Positions 15,846 through 23,567 of a stretch of DNA of 64,000 nt are shown here, piece by piece. The notes under the pieces were generated by a model. The model saw only the letters and a list, made by a program, of their open reading frames with translations. It was not told the origin of the DNA and made no database searches. This stretch comes from Chloroflexota bacterium (lineage in GTDB: Bacteria > Chloroflexota > Anaerolineae > UBA4142). How positions within the stretch are numbered: the stretch's first letter is position 1; every line of letters begins with the position of its first letter. A program made the translations under genes and the position numbers. The DNA lies in assembly GCA_016219275.1 (NCBI GenBank), contig JACRBM010000040.1:62001-126000 (forward strand), written 5' to 3'.

Positions 15846-16023
15846 AATGCCTCCTCGTAATAGTTGGTTTTTCAAGTGCGACCTGATTATAGCAAAAGTT
15901 CGACAGGGTTGCAATAGGGCAATTCACCTTTCGAGTCTTGGTGCGCGTCGCGTTCCAGGACACAATCAGGTAATCCCAGAAAAAACGAAACCCGCCGACG
16001 TCATCGTCTTTGGGTTTCACGGT

Positions 16024-16731
16024 TCATCCACCCAAATTGAATGGATTGAAATCGGTGTAGTAATCGTAATAGTCCTCGCGCTCCGCGCGCTTGAGGAAAT
16101 TGACCACTTGATACGTCACCGGCGTCGCGACGAATTCGTACAAACATTTGAGTGTCCACTCGGTCACGGTAATGTTCACCATCGCGCCTGGCTCAAGTGC
16201 GCCGGTGAACGCGATGAGCGTAAAGATCACCGTGTCGAACGCCTCGCCGATGAGCGTACTCCCGATGGTGCGCGACCAGAGCCAGCGTCCCCGCGTAACG
16301 ATTTTCATCTTGGCAAGCACGAACGAATTCATAAACTCGCCGACGAGGTACGCAATCAACGACGCGATCAAAAAGCGCGGCGTCGTGCCGAGCATTTGCT
16401 CGTACGCGGCTTGCCCGGTCCAGAAATCCGCCGACGGCAACGCCGCCCCGATTTGAATCGCCACGACCGCGAGCGCGTTGCATGCGAAACCAATCCAAAT
16501 AATTTGCCGCGACCGCGCATAGCCGTACACCTCGGTGAGAATATCGCCAAAGATGTAACTGACCGGAAAAATAATGATCGCCGCCGACATCACCACATCG
16601 CCGATCCCAACAAGCTTGGCGACGATAATGTTCGAGATAATCAAACAGGTGACGAAAACGCCGGTCACCAAATTCAAATAGCGATAACTCGGTTTGGGCG
16701 CGCGTCGCAGCCCGACTTCATCTCCCCGCAA
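16024..16731 (-). CDS. yhhQ: YhhQ-family queuosine-precursor transporter
   Basis: VUT/DUF165 family integral membrane protein; characterised members import 7-cyano-7-deazaguanine or related queuosine precursors. Typical motifs: VTGVFVTCLIISNIIVAKL, the IIFPVSYIFGDILTEVYGY signature, and RTIGSTLIGEAFDTVIF. About six membrane spans. A TTG start at 16731 is preferred because GGAG lies 7 bases upstream and the overlap with the preceding gene is only 14 bases; an ATG at 16767 in the same frame has no ribosome site. Confidence 0.9.
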   Translation of the reverse strand: MRGDEVGLRRAPKPSYRYLNLVTGVFVTCLIISNIIVAKLVGIGDVVMSAAIIIFPVSYIFGDILTEVYGYARSRQIIWIGFACNALAVVAIQIGAALPSADFWTGQAAYEQMLGTTPRFLIASLIAYLVGEFMNSFVLAKMKIVTRGRWLWSRTIGSTLIGEAFDTVIFTLIAFTGALEPGAMVNITVTEWTLKCLYEFVATPVTYQVVNFLKRAEREDYYDYYTDFNPFNLGG

Positions 16732-17041
16732 TTTCCTTCTCCATTTCGCGCAAAATTTCGCCGACATCCTCGCCCGCGCGGACGCGATAGTTGACGATGG
16801 TCACTGCGTTTTGCTCGACGAATACCTGGTATGCGCGTCCGGCATTCGACGCGCGCGTTTCATTCCGCGTGTCGCCGAGCGCGCGCGTGACGATCAAGCG
16901 CACCTGGTCGTCGTTCACGAACACGTCCACCACATCGCGCGTGGCGTACTCTTTGCGCGCCTGCAACGGCTCGCGCCGCACGATGTCGAATCGTTGCGCT
17001 TCAAGCGCGCGCGCCCATTGCTGTTTCAATGCGTCGCGCAT
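16718..17041 (-). CDS. Hypothetical protein coupled to the PLD-family gene
   Basis: 107 residues, not recognised. Mixed alpha/beta composition with strands such as DVVDVFVNDDQVRLIVTRA and AYQVFVEQNAVTIVNYRV, and a basic N-terminal helix. No signal or membrane span. The ATG lies one base after the stop of the PLD-family gene and the end overlaps the YhhQ gene, so it is part of a tightly packed three-gene operon. Confidence 0.6.
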   Translation of the reverse strand: MRDALKQQWARALEAQRFDIVRREPLQARKEYATRDVVDVFVNDDQVRLIVTRALGDTRNETRASNAGRAYQVFVEQNAVTIVNYRVRAGEDVGEILREMEKEIAGR

Positions 17042-17042
17042 C

Positions 17043-18518
17043 TCACTGACCTACGATGACAATTCGGTCTGGGCTATTGATCACCATTTCCGGCGCGTCC
17101 TGATACTTGACGACCTTGCCGGTCACGCGAATCACCTTGTCTTTGTACATCAGATCGGGACGTTGCGGAAATTTGCCCCAGTCCGATGGAAAGATGACGA
17201 CCTTCATATCGGTCCGCCAATCCTCGCTGAACTGCAACCACATCACGCGCCCGCTGTTGTAGATCGTCGTGATCTTACCTTCAATTGTCACTTCGCGATT
17301 ATAGTACTTGGCGGCATCCTTCCAATTCACCACGCCACTCGCCGGAATCGGTTCGTCCGTTTTGGGAAACGGCTCGACGGTCGCGAGCGTCCAATCTTTC
17401 TCAAACGTTTGGCGCAGCACCTGAATCGCGTCCGGTTGATCGAAAATAATGCCGAGTTCGCGATTGTTGTCGAGCGAATTGTCCGAAACATTTTCCGAGC
17501 CGACGAACGCGCGCGCGCCATCCACGAGAAACATTTTCGCGTGGATGTACGGCTGGCTCATGTATTTGACCTGCGCGCCGGCGCGACGAATCAAATCGCG
17601 CTGCGGCTCGGCGCTGTCGGACTCGATGGGGTCGCGCGGCGAAAACAGCGCGCGCACCTTGACCCCGCGCTGGACGGCATTGACGACGTGCAACACAATC
17701 TCCGGCGCGATCCATTCGTTCTGTTCGAGATCAATGCTCGTCTTGGCGCTATCAATCAACTCAACCCACTTTTGCCGCGCGTTGACCGGACTCCACACGA
17801 GACGCGCGTTCTTCAAATCCACCGGCACCTTGTCCCAGTCCGCCTCGAACACCTTGACGATCTCCGCTACGTCGTCGGCGCGCGGCGTGATGATGCCGTA
17901 CTCGCGATTCGAGGTGAACGACGACGTGGTGATATTGTGCGTCATCACGAACGCGATCTGATCGTCAATGACCAAACTCTTTTCGTGCGTGAAACGAAAG
18001 TCATAACTCGCCCAGCGAAACTTGATCGGCGTCCCTTTCATCGCGTTGTAAATATCCACGTTCGTCGCGCCCATCCCGTACGGATTCAATTCCATCAAGA
18101 CGCGCGCGTCCACGCCGCGCTTGGATGCGGCGATTAACGCATCGCGCACCGCGTCGCTCGTGAACAAATACATTTTGAGCCGAATGGATTTTTTCGCGCT
18201 CTGAATCGCTTTGAGAATGAGATTCGCGCCGGCGTCGGGCATCGTGTAAGCGACCAGGCAGTTGCAGGTTTGCGCGCGCTGCCAGAGTTCGTCCGCGCTC
18301 GGCAACGGCGCGAACGTTGGCGGCGGTAATGTCGGCGTAGCCGTTGCCGGTGCGCGCGTCGCGGTTGACGGCGGCGCGGTCGGCGGAATCGCCGTGCGCG
18401 TCGCAGTATTCGTCGGCGGTGGGGGCGGCGCCAGTGTGGGTGTCGGCGTCGCGGCATTGCACGCGATCAACGCGAGCGTCAATCCAAATAACACGAGAAA
18501 AAATACGGTGTGCTTCAT
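17043..18518 (-). CDS. Lipoprotein with two phospholipase-D motifs and a C-terminal OB-like domain
   Basis: 491 residues. Signal peptide with lipobox LIAC (Cys20), so probably lipid-anchored outside the membrane; Pro/Thr linker about 21-75. Two PLD half-sites follow: THEKSLVIDD with MTHN, and IHAKMFLVDG with GSEN (HxK motifs with downstream Asn). The C-terminal ~85 residues (REVTIEGKITTIYNSG to the end) resemble an OB-fold and match the tail of the propeller protein at 45460. PLD enzymes cleave phosphodiesters in lipids or nucleic acids; the extra OB domain hints at nucleic acid. Start supported by AAGGA and a TTGCGT-N17-TATAAT promoter. Confidence 0.87.
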   Translation of the reverse strand: MKHTVFFLVLFGLTLALIACNAATPTPTLAPPPPPTNTATRTAIPPTAPPSTATRAPATATPTLPPPTFAPLPSADELWQRAQTCNCLVAYTMPDAGANLILKAIQSAKKSIRLKMYLFTSDAVRDALIAASKRGVDARVLMELNPYGMGATNVDIYNAMKGTPIKFRWASYDFRFTHEKSLVIDDQIAFVMTHNITTSSFTSNREYGIITPRADDVAEIVKVFEADWDKVPVDLKNARLVWSPVNARQKWVELIDSAKTSIDLEQNEWIAPEIVLHVVNAVQRGVKVRALFSPRDPIESDSAEPQRDLIRRAGAQVKYMSQPYIHAKMFLVDGARAFVGSENVSDNSLDNNRELGIIFDQPDAIQVLRQTFEKDWTLATVEPFPKTDEPIPASGVVNWKDAAKYYNREVTIEGKITTIYNSGRVMWLQFSEDWRTDMKVVIFPSDWGKFPQRPDLMYKDKVIRVTGKVVKYQDAPEMVINSPDRIVIVGQ

Positions 18519-18547
18519 TGCATTGTCCTTTTCACTGAGCTGAAAAA

Positions 18548-18576
18548 ATTATACCACGACCCGCGCACACACGCAA
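18548..18576 (-). promoter_or_regulatory. Promoter of the PLD lipoprotein operon
   Basis: Minus-strand TTGCGT (18571-18576), 17-base spacer ending GTGG, TATAAT (18548-18553), about 30 bases before the ATG at 18518. Divergent from and close to the recF promoter. Confidence 0.7.
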
Positions 18577-18580
18577 AGAT

Positions 18581-18609
18581 TTGATTTTCCGCGTTGCCAG
18601 TGCTACAAT
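18581..18609 (+). promoter_or_regulatory. Promoter of recF
   Basis: TTGATT (18581-18586), 17-base spacer ending TGC, TACAAT (18604-18609). The transcript would carry the small palindrome at 18618-18651 in its leader. Confidence 0.65.
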
Positions 18610-18617
18610 CTCTTTGA

Positions 18618-18651
18618 CCTTGCGAAGGTTTCGCGAAGCGCCTTCGCAGGG
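18618..18651. repeat. CCTTGCGAAGG palindrome in the recF leader
   Basis: CCTTGCGAAGG (18618-18628) and CCTTCGCAGGG (18641-18651) can pair around TTTCGCGAAGCG. Same family as the pair at 5464-5523. It ends 18 bases before the recF ATG and so could affect its translation. Confidence 0.6.
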
Positions 18652-18668
18652 TTGGATTGGAGTCATCC

Positions 18669-19895
18669 ATGAATCTGACGCACCTTACGCTCACCAACTT
18701 TCGCAACTATGCCCATCTCGAACTCGACCTCGCGCCGGGTGTCACATTATTGCAAGGCGAGAACGCGTGCGGTAAAACCAGTTTGCTCGAAGCGATCTTT
18801 TATCTCGCGACCGCGCACTCGCCGCGCGCCGGCGCGGAACGCGAGTTGATTCGCTGGGGCGCGAGCGACGAACCGATCCCATTCGCGCACGTCGAAGCGG
18901 ACGTGGAAAAGAGCAACGGCACGCGCACGCAGTTGGAAATCGTCCTCGTGCAACCCGGCGAATCGGCGGCAAGGGTGGACAGCGCGCGCGCCGCGAATGG
19001 ACGCGTCACCAAACGCATCAAGGTCAACGGCGTCGGCAAACGCGCACTCGACTTGCTGGGAGAACTGAACGTCGTACTCTTTCTGCCCGAAGACCTTGAC
19101 CTGGTTTTCGGATCGCCCGGCGACCGGCGACGCTATCTCGACGTGACGCTTTCGCAGATTGATCCGCGTTACGGGCGCGCGCTCTCGAAATATAATCAGG
19201 TGCTCGAACAGCGCAACGGATTGTTGCGCGAATTTCGCGAGCGGTCATTCAACAATCCGACCCAGCTCGCAGTCTGGGATCAGCAACTCGTCGCCGAGGG
19301 GACGTACCTCATCGCGCGGCGCGGCGACACTATCGCGCGCTACAATGATCTGATCGCCGAAATTCATCCGCGCCTCACCGGCGCGCGCGAAGAGTTGCGT
19401 CTGGTCTATCAGCCAAGCGTCGCGTCGAACGGCGAACACGCCACCGCGACTGGGAAAGAGTTGCGCGTCGCCGGCATCGCGCGCGCGTTCAACGAACAAC
19501 TCGCCGCGCTGCGCCCGCGCGAACTCGCGTCCGCGCAAACGCTCGTCGGTCCGCATCGCGACGACGTGCGCTTTATTGTTCAGCGCGCGAACGGCGCGCC
19601 GCCGATGGACGCGAATACGTTTGCCTCGCGTGGGCAGGGACGCACGATTGCCTTGTCGCTCAAACTCGCCGAAGTTGCGTTGATGCGCGCCGAGACCGGC
19701 GAAACGCCCGTGCTCTTGCTCGACGACGTAATGTCCGAACTCGACGCAGCGCGCCGCGCCGCGCTCGCCGACACGATGCTTGATTCGACGCAAGCCCTCA
19801 TCACCACGACCGACCTCAGCGACCTCGCGCCAGAATGGCTCGAACGCGTCCATGTCCTCCATGTGTGCGACGGGCAAGTAATTTCCGACCTCTAA
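18669..19895 (+). CDS. recF: DNA replication and repair protein RecF
   Basis: SMC-like ATPase that helps load RecA at gapped DNA. 408 residues from the ATG at 18669 (GGAG 6 bases upstream). Walker A GENACGKTS (about 34-42), ABC signature ASRGQGRTIALSLKLAE, Walker B VLLLDDVMSELD, and a final TTTDL switch. Not accompanied here by dnaA/dnaN; instead it is convergent with rsmG, as often happens when the recF neighbourhood is scattered. Confidence 0.96.
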   Translation: MNLTHLTLTNFRNYAHLELDLAPGVTLLQGENACGKTSLLEAIFYLATAHSPRAGAERELIRWGASDEPIPFAHVEADVEKSNGTRTQLEIVLVQPGESAARVDSARAANGRVTKRIKVNGVGKRALDLLGELNVVLFLPEDLDLVFGSPGDRRRYLDVTLSQIDPRYGRALSKYNQVLEQRNGLLREFRERSFNNPTQLAVWDQQLVAEGTYLIARRGDTIARYNDLIAEIHPRLTGAREELRLVYQPSVASNGEHATATGKELRVAGIARAFNEQLAALRPRELASAQTLVGPHRDDVRFIVQRANGAPPMDANTFASRGQGRTIALSLKLAEVALMRAETGETPVLLLDDVMSELDAARRAALADTMLDSTQALITTTDLSDLAPEWLERVHVLHVCDGQVISDL

Positions 19896-19921
19896 CTCAA
19901 TTCCCCAACTCGAACAAACCA

Positions 19922-20000
19922 AAGTGGGGCAATTTTCCAAATTGCCTCACCGAAATTTGCATTCGGCAAAGTGGGGCAATTTGGAAAATTGCCCCACGCT
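19922..20000. repeat. Two copies of the GGGGCAATTTTCC palindrome between recF and rsmG
   Basis: GTGGGGCAATTTTCCAAATT (followed by GCCTCAC) and GTGGGGCAATTTGGAAAATT (followed by GCCCCAC) are each near-perfect palindromes, spaced about 30 bases apart. Related copies occur at 27469-27491, 30239-30260 and 30473-30497. Located between convergent genes, they could act as bidirectional terminators. Confidence 0.8.
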
Positions 20001-20013
20001 TTTGTTGGACGGA

Positions 20014-20715
20014 TCACAACGGCTTGCGTTCCGGAATGCCGGCGCGGCGCGGGAACGTTTCCGACGTCGGCGCGATTTTGGCGATGACGACGAGATGTCG
20101 CGGCTCCAACCCAGGCAACTGCACGGGCGTGATCGCGCTCACTTGACCACCCAGGATTCGCAGCGCGCGCGTGGCGCGTTGTACCTCGTCATCAATCGCG
20201 ACACCCTTTTGCGCGATGAACACGCCGCCGACGCGCACGAACGGTAGTGCGTACTCGGCAAGCACAGCCAGGTCTGCAACGGCGCGCGCGACGACGACAT
20301 CATATTTGTCGCGGTGCGCCGCCTCGCGCGCGAGGTCTTCGGCGCGCGCGTGAATCGCCGCCGTGTCGCGCAGATCGAGTCGCGCGATGAGGTGCTGGAG
20401 AAACGCAACCTTTTTACCGACCGATTCAAGCAAGGTTACGCGCAACTCAGGACGCACGATTTTCAATGGCACGCCGGGAAATCCCGCGCCGCTTCCCACA
20501 TCGAGAAGTGTGCGCGCGTCGGTCGGCAATGCGGGAACAACCGACAATGAATCCAAGAAATGTTTGAGTACAACTTGATCGCGTTCGATGATCGCAGTGA
20601 GATTGACGCGCGTGTTCCACTCGGTCAACTCGCGCAGATAAATTTCAAACGCGTCGAGTTGCTGGGTAGTCAGCGCGACTTGAAACGCGCGCGCGGCATC
20701 GGTTAGATTTTTCAT
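20014..20715 (-). CDS. rsmG: 16S rRNA m7G527 methyltransferase
   Basis: SAM-dependent methyltransferase modifying G527 of 16S rRNA. 233 residues: WNTRVNLTAI and LKHFLDSLSV near residues 33-57, SAM motif LDVGSGAGFPGVPL (about 71-84), LLESVGKKVAFL, and VVARAVADL. An extended -10 TGGTATAAT ends only 7 bases before the ATG and no ribosome site is present, so the mRNA is probably leaderless. Confidence 0.95.
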   Translation of the reverse strand: MKNLTDAARAFQVALTTQQLDAFEIYLRELTEWNTRVNLTAIIERDQVVLKHFLDSLSVVPALPTDARTLLDVGSGAGFPGVPLKIVRPELRVTLLESVGKKVAFLQHLIARLDLRDTAAIHARAEDLAREAAHRDKYDVVVARAVADLAVLAEYALPFVRVGGVFIAQKGVAIDDEVQRATRALRILGGQVSAITPVQLPGLEPRHLVVIAKIAPTSETFPRRAGIPERKPL

Positions 20716-20722
20716 CGGCGGG

Positions 20723-20728
20723 ATTATA
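20723..20728 (-). promoter_or_regulatory. Extended -10 element of rsmG (leaderless start)
   Basis: TATAAT preceded by TGG on the minus strand, 7 bases from the rsmG ATG at 20715. No clear -35 box. The spacing puts the transcript start at or next to the ATG. Confidence 0.55.
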
Positions 20729-20759
20729 CCACAACCGGGTAACTAGCCAGTTGCCGTAT

Positions 20760-20874
20760 GTGTCATTGCGGGCGAAGCGAAGCAATCACCCCTCCCTACC
20801 CTCCCCTTACCAAGGGGAGGGTTAGGGTGGGGTTGGAGATTGCTGCGGGCAAAATCCGCCCTCGCAATGACATA
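20760..20874. repeat. Nested dispersed repeat (GTCATTGCGGGCGAAGCG type)
   Basis: The outer arms, GTGTCATTGCGGGCGAAGCG and a right arm containing CGCAATGACA, are inverted. The inside contains a second palindrome with CCCTCCCCTT and AAGGGGAGGG and the phrase GGTTAGGGTGGGG. This composite intergenic element is widespread across unrelated bacterial genomes and carries no gene. Confidence 0.75.
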
Positions 20875-20958
20875 GGCGCAACTGATTGCGTGATTCGCCA
20901 AGTTGTCCTATAATCTGGGCGCGCCAGAGATGTGCTCTCGGCGCGAGGAGACAAGCCA

Positions 20959-21591
20959 ATGGCGACTCCGCAAGCATCCCCGATAGCAGACCTGGGTCAG
21001 GTCGCGTTCAGCCCCCGCGCGCAACAATTCTTCGACCAGGTTTTCAAACCGCGCTATACCGCGTTGCAACAAGCCGTGCGCCAAACTCCGCTCGTTATTC
21101 TCGTGTGGGGTCCGGGCGCGAGCGCCGGCGATTTGTACCGCAAGCGTCTGCAAATTCGCGATGAACTCCGCCGCCTGGGTCACGCCGCGGTGTTTAGCGA
21201 AGAACTCGCCGGCGGCTCGCCGGCAGAAATGTCCCAAAAGGGCATCGAGTTTCTCCAAGCCCAAGCCGCCGATCTCATTGTCGTGATGCAGACCTCGTAC
21301 GGCTCCGTCGCCGAAGTTCACGACTTTGCGAGTTATCGCATCGTCAATTTCAAAATGCTGATCTTTATTGACGAACGCGCGCAAGACGGCTATTCGTATC
21401 GCGGCGCATTGACCGAACTCAAAACGCTGTACAACAATGTCGAAACGTTCAAGTATCCCGACGACATTACGCAGTGCCACTTGCTCCGCAAAGTGATCGA
21501 AAAAGTCAACGTGCTCCAGATGGTCAAGTATCGCGATCAGCAAAACGTGGCGAGCTGGGCAGGCGTCAATCCTGGGGAGCCAACGCGATGA
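20959..21591 (+). CDS. Rossmannoid protein resembling nucleoside deoxyribosyltransferase/TIR-like enzymes
   Basis: 210 residues from the ATG at 20959 (GAGGAG upstream). After about 40 helical residues comes a parallel alpha/beta core: LVILVWGPGASAG (glycine-rich loop, G51-P-G53), YRKRLQIRDELRRLG helix, HAAVFSEE strand, KGIEFLQAQAADLIVVM, then SYGSVAEVHDF with candidate catalytic Glu119, and MLIFIDER. This order (strand-loop, IRDxL helix, ADLIVVL, GSxAEVxDF, K-strand) is that of the deoxyribosyltransferase/TIR-like superfamily, which acts on nucleosides or NAD. The gene overlaps the next by ATGA. Exact family and substrate are inferred. Confidence 0.6.
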   Translation: MATPQASPIADLGQVAFSPRAQQFFDQVFKPRYTALQQAVRQTPLVILVWGPGASAGDLYRKRLQIRDELRRLGHAAVFSEELAGGSPAEMSQKGIEFLQAQAADLIVVMQTSYGSVAEVHDFASYRIVNFKMLIFIDERAQDGYSYRGALTELKTLYNNVETFKYPDDITQCHLLRKVIEKVNVLQMVKYRDQQNVASWAGVNPGEPTR

Positions 21592-22832
21592 ACCCGCCCT
21601 CCCACGATTCGTACGCGCGCAATCTACTCGAACTGTACCGCACGCATCGCGACGAGATTGACTCACTGTCCGATCCAACCGTGTTCTTCATCCTGGGATT
21701 GGTCAATCACGTCGGCAAGGTCACGCTCGACGATCTCGCGCGCGATGTCAACCTCGCGCCGAACGAACTGCGCGTCAAGCTCGTATCGCTCTTGCGCGGC
21801 AAACTGATCCAGGACGCCAAAGGCACGTTGACCGTAACTGCCCTGGGCGCGCAATTACTCAAGGAACTCGGCTTTCCGATACAGCCCGTCCCAGCATCCA
21901 CTCAACCGCGTTCTCAACCGCGACCACAAACTCTGCCGCGCGGTGCTCCACAGCCAGTGCCCGCGCGCCGAATCAATTGGGGCATGTGGATTGGTGTCGC
22001 GGCAACAATCGTTTTGTTTTTCGCGATTGGCGGAGGCGCGGTCCTCATCGCGCTGAGTCGAACGCCAATAGCCATGATCACGGCAACACCCATTTTGATA
22101 TCTACGCCCACGAGCACCAGCACGTCATTGCCAACGGATACGCCAATCACACCAGTCACGGTCGCGCCATTTGTGCCATCGCCAACGCCGACCCCATCGA
22201 GCGCGCCATCGCCAACGCTCACCCGAACTCCGTCGCTGACCGTGACACCATCGCGCACACCAACGCGCACGCGCACACCGACGATCACACTGACCGCCGT
22301 ACCGACGACGATCACGCTGCCGGCAGTCGAAGATGCATTCGTCACTTCGACCTGCGGCGCGAGCAGTCCGAACAACACGACCCAGCTCAACGTGGCGTCC
22401 AACTCCGGCGATCCGGATTGTCCTGGCGCTAAACAACGCGCACTGCTGCGATTCGGACTCAAACTGCCGGCGAATTACGCGATTCTGCAAGCCAAATTGA
22501 ATGTCCATGTGATGACCGCTACATCCGGCACGACCCGCATCGGCGTGCATCGCTTGACGGGCGCGTGGTCCCAAACGGCTGTCACCTGGAACAACCAACC
22601 CGGGCGCACCGCGATGTACGACAATGTGAGCGTGGGCGGCGAAGGGTGGTACACCTGGGATGTGACCAAAATGGTGGAGGAGTGGCACACAGACGCGCAA
22701 CCGGACAATGGATTGGTTTTGATGAACACGAGTGAAAATCTGAGCACGATCAACTATCGCGCCTTTAACAGCAACGAGCATCTCAATCGCGCGTTGCGTC
22801 CGTACTTGCAGATCACGTATCGTCCCAGGTAA
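21588..22832 (+). CDS. Transmembrane protein: internal winged helix, external DNRLRE domain
   Basis: 414 residues in four parts: a winged-helix-like domain (about 25-95, VGKVTLDDLARDVNLAPNEL and GKLIQDAKGTLTVT), a Pro/Arg linker, one membrane span (about 131-157), a long Ser/Thr/Pro stalk (160-245), then a DNRLRE-type beta-sandwich (about 250-414) with the family signature WSQTAVTWNNQP, and GWYTWDVTKMVEEW. Such external domains are linked to carbohydrate or surface binding. It starts within the stop of the Rossmannoid gene. The layout suggests a sensor connecting the cell surface to DNA or to the partner enzyme; that is inference. Confidence 0.75.
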   Translation: MNPPSHDSYARNLLELYRTHRDEIDSLSDPTVFFILGLVNHVGKVTLDDLARDVNLAPNELRVKLVSLLRGKLIQDAKGTLTVTALGAQLLKELGFPIQPVPASTQPRSQPRPQTLPRGAPQPVPARRINWGMWIGVAATIVLFFAIGGGAVLIALSRTPIAMITATPILISTPTSTSTSLPTDTPITPVTVAPFVPSPTPTPSSAPSPTLTRTPSLTVTPSRTPTRTRTPTITLTAVPTTITLPAVEDAFVTSTCGASSPNNTTQLNVASNSGDPDCPGAKQRALLRFGLKLPANYAILQAKLNVHVMTATSGTTRIGVHRLTGAWSQTAVTWNNQPGRTAMYDNVSVGGEGWYTWDVTKMVEEWHTDAQPDNGLVLMNTSENLSTINYRAFNSNEHLNRALRPYLQITYRPR

Positions 22833-22842
22833 CGATTCGTGG

Positions 22843-22848
22843 TATAAT
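22843..22848 (+). promoter_or_regulatory. Extended -10 element of the Uma2 gene
   Basis: TGGTATAAT with the hexamer at 22843-22848, 25 bases before the chosen ATG at 22874. No obvious -35 box. Confidence 0.5.
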
Positions 22849-22873
22849 GCCGAGCACTGGAAAGGAAGCGCGT

Positions 22874-23509
22874 ATGCTTGAACCGCAAGTCGCCGCTGCG
22901 CCGACGCGCACGCCGGCAAAATCGCAAATGACGTTTGAAGAATTTCTCGATTGGTGCGACGAAGACACTCACGCCGAGTGGGTCAACGGAGAAATTGTGA
23001 TGACTTCACTAGCCAGTGCACAACATCAGGACATCAAAAGATTTCTCTTTGTTCTATTGCGTCAGTTCGTGCGACGCAATAAACTAGGAAAAGTTCTCGA
23101 CGCGCCCGTCTTGATGCGCCTGCCGCACGTACCCAGCGGACGCGAGCCGGACATTCTATTTGTGCGCGCGGAGAACACGAATCGTTTGCGCGACACGTAC
23201 CTCGATGGTCCCGCCGACCTCGTCGTCGAAATCATTTCGCCGGAAAGCATCGCGCGCGATCGCGGCGACAAGTTCGTCGAATACGAACAAGCCGGCATTC
23301 CCGAATACTGGCTAATTGATCCGATTCGCCGTCGCGCCGAGTTTTACGTACTCAACGCGACGGGGATGTACGAACTCATCAACCCAGACCCGCGGGGCAT
23401 TTTTCAATCGCGCGTCGTTGATGGATTCTGGTTGCGCGTCGAATGGCTCTGGCAAGACCCGCTTCCACTCGAAGAAGACCTGCTCGCCGAAATTCGCAAG
23501 CGCGCGTAA
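22874..23509 (+). CDS. Uma2-family (DUF820) PD-(D/E)xK nuclease-like protein
   Basis: 211 residues from the ATG at 22874, with AAGGA 7 bases before it. Typical family motifs: MTFEEFLDWCDEDTHAEWVNGEIV, the catalytic region REPDILFV and PADLVVEIISPES (Asp and Glu-x-Ile of the PD-(D/E)xK core), and DKFVEYEQAGIPEYWLIDP. These proteins are abundant in cyanobacteria and Chloroflexota; their biological role is uncertain. Followed by a clear intrinsic terminator. Confidence 0.9.
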   Translation: MLEPQVAAAPTRTPAKSQMTFEEFLDWCDEDTHAEWVNGEIVMTSLASAQHQDIKRFLFVLLRQFVRRNKLGKVLDAPVLMRLPHVPSGREPDILFVRAENTNRLRDTYLDGPADLVVEIISPESIARDRGDKFVEYEQAGIPEYWLIDPIRRRAEFYVLNATGMYELINPDPRGIFQSRVVDGFWLRVEWLWQDPLPLEEDLLAEIRKRA

Positions 23510-23514
23510 AATCT

Positions 23515-23552
23515 AAACCCCGTTTTCCCCACCTGGCAGAAAACGGGGTTTT
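23515..23552 (+). terminator. Rho-independent terminator after the Uma2 gene
   Basis: AAACCCCGTTTTC (23515-23527) pairs exactly with GAAAACGGGGTTT (23539-23551), ending in a T-run; loop of 11 bases. It separates the Uma2 gene from uvrB. Confidence 0.85.
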
Positions 23553-23567
23553 AGCGCAAGAGGAAAA

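Noticed and set aside
16791-18137. 448-codon plus-strand frame opposite the PLD gene
   Set aside because: Antisense shadow; the minus strand holds clear HxK motifs, a lipobox and a good promoter.
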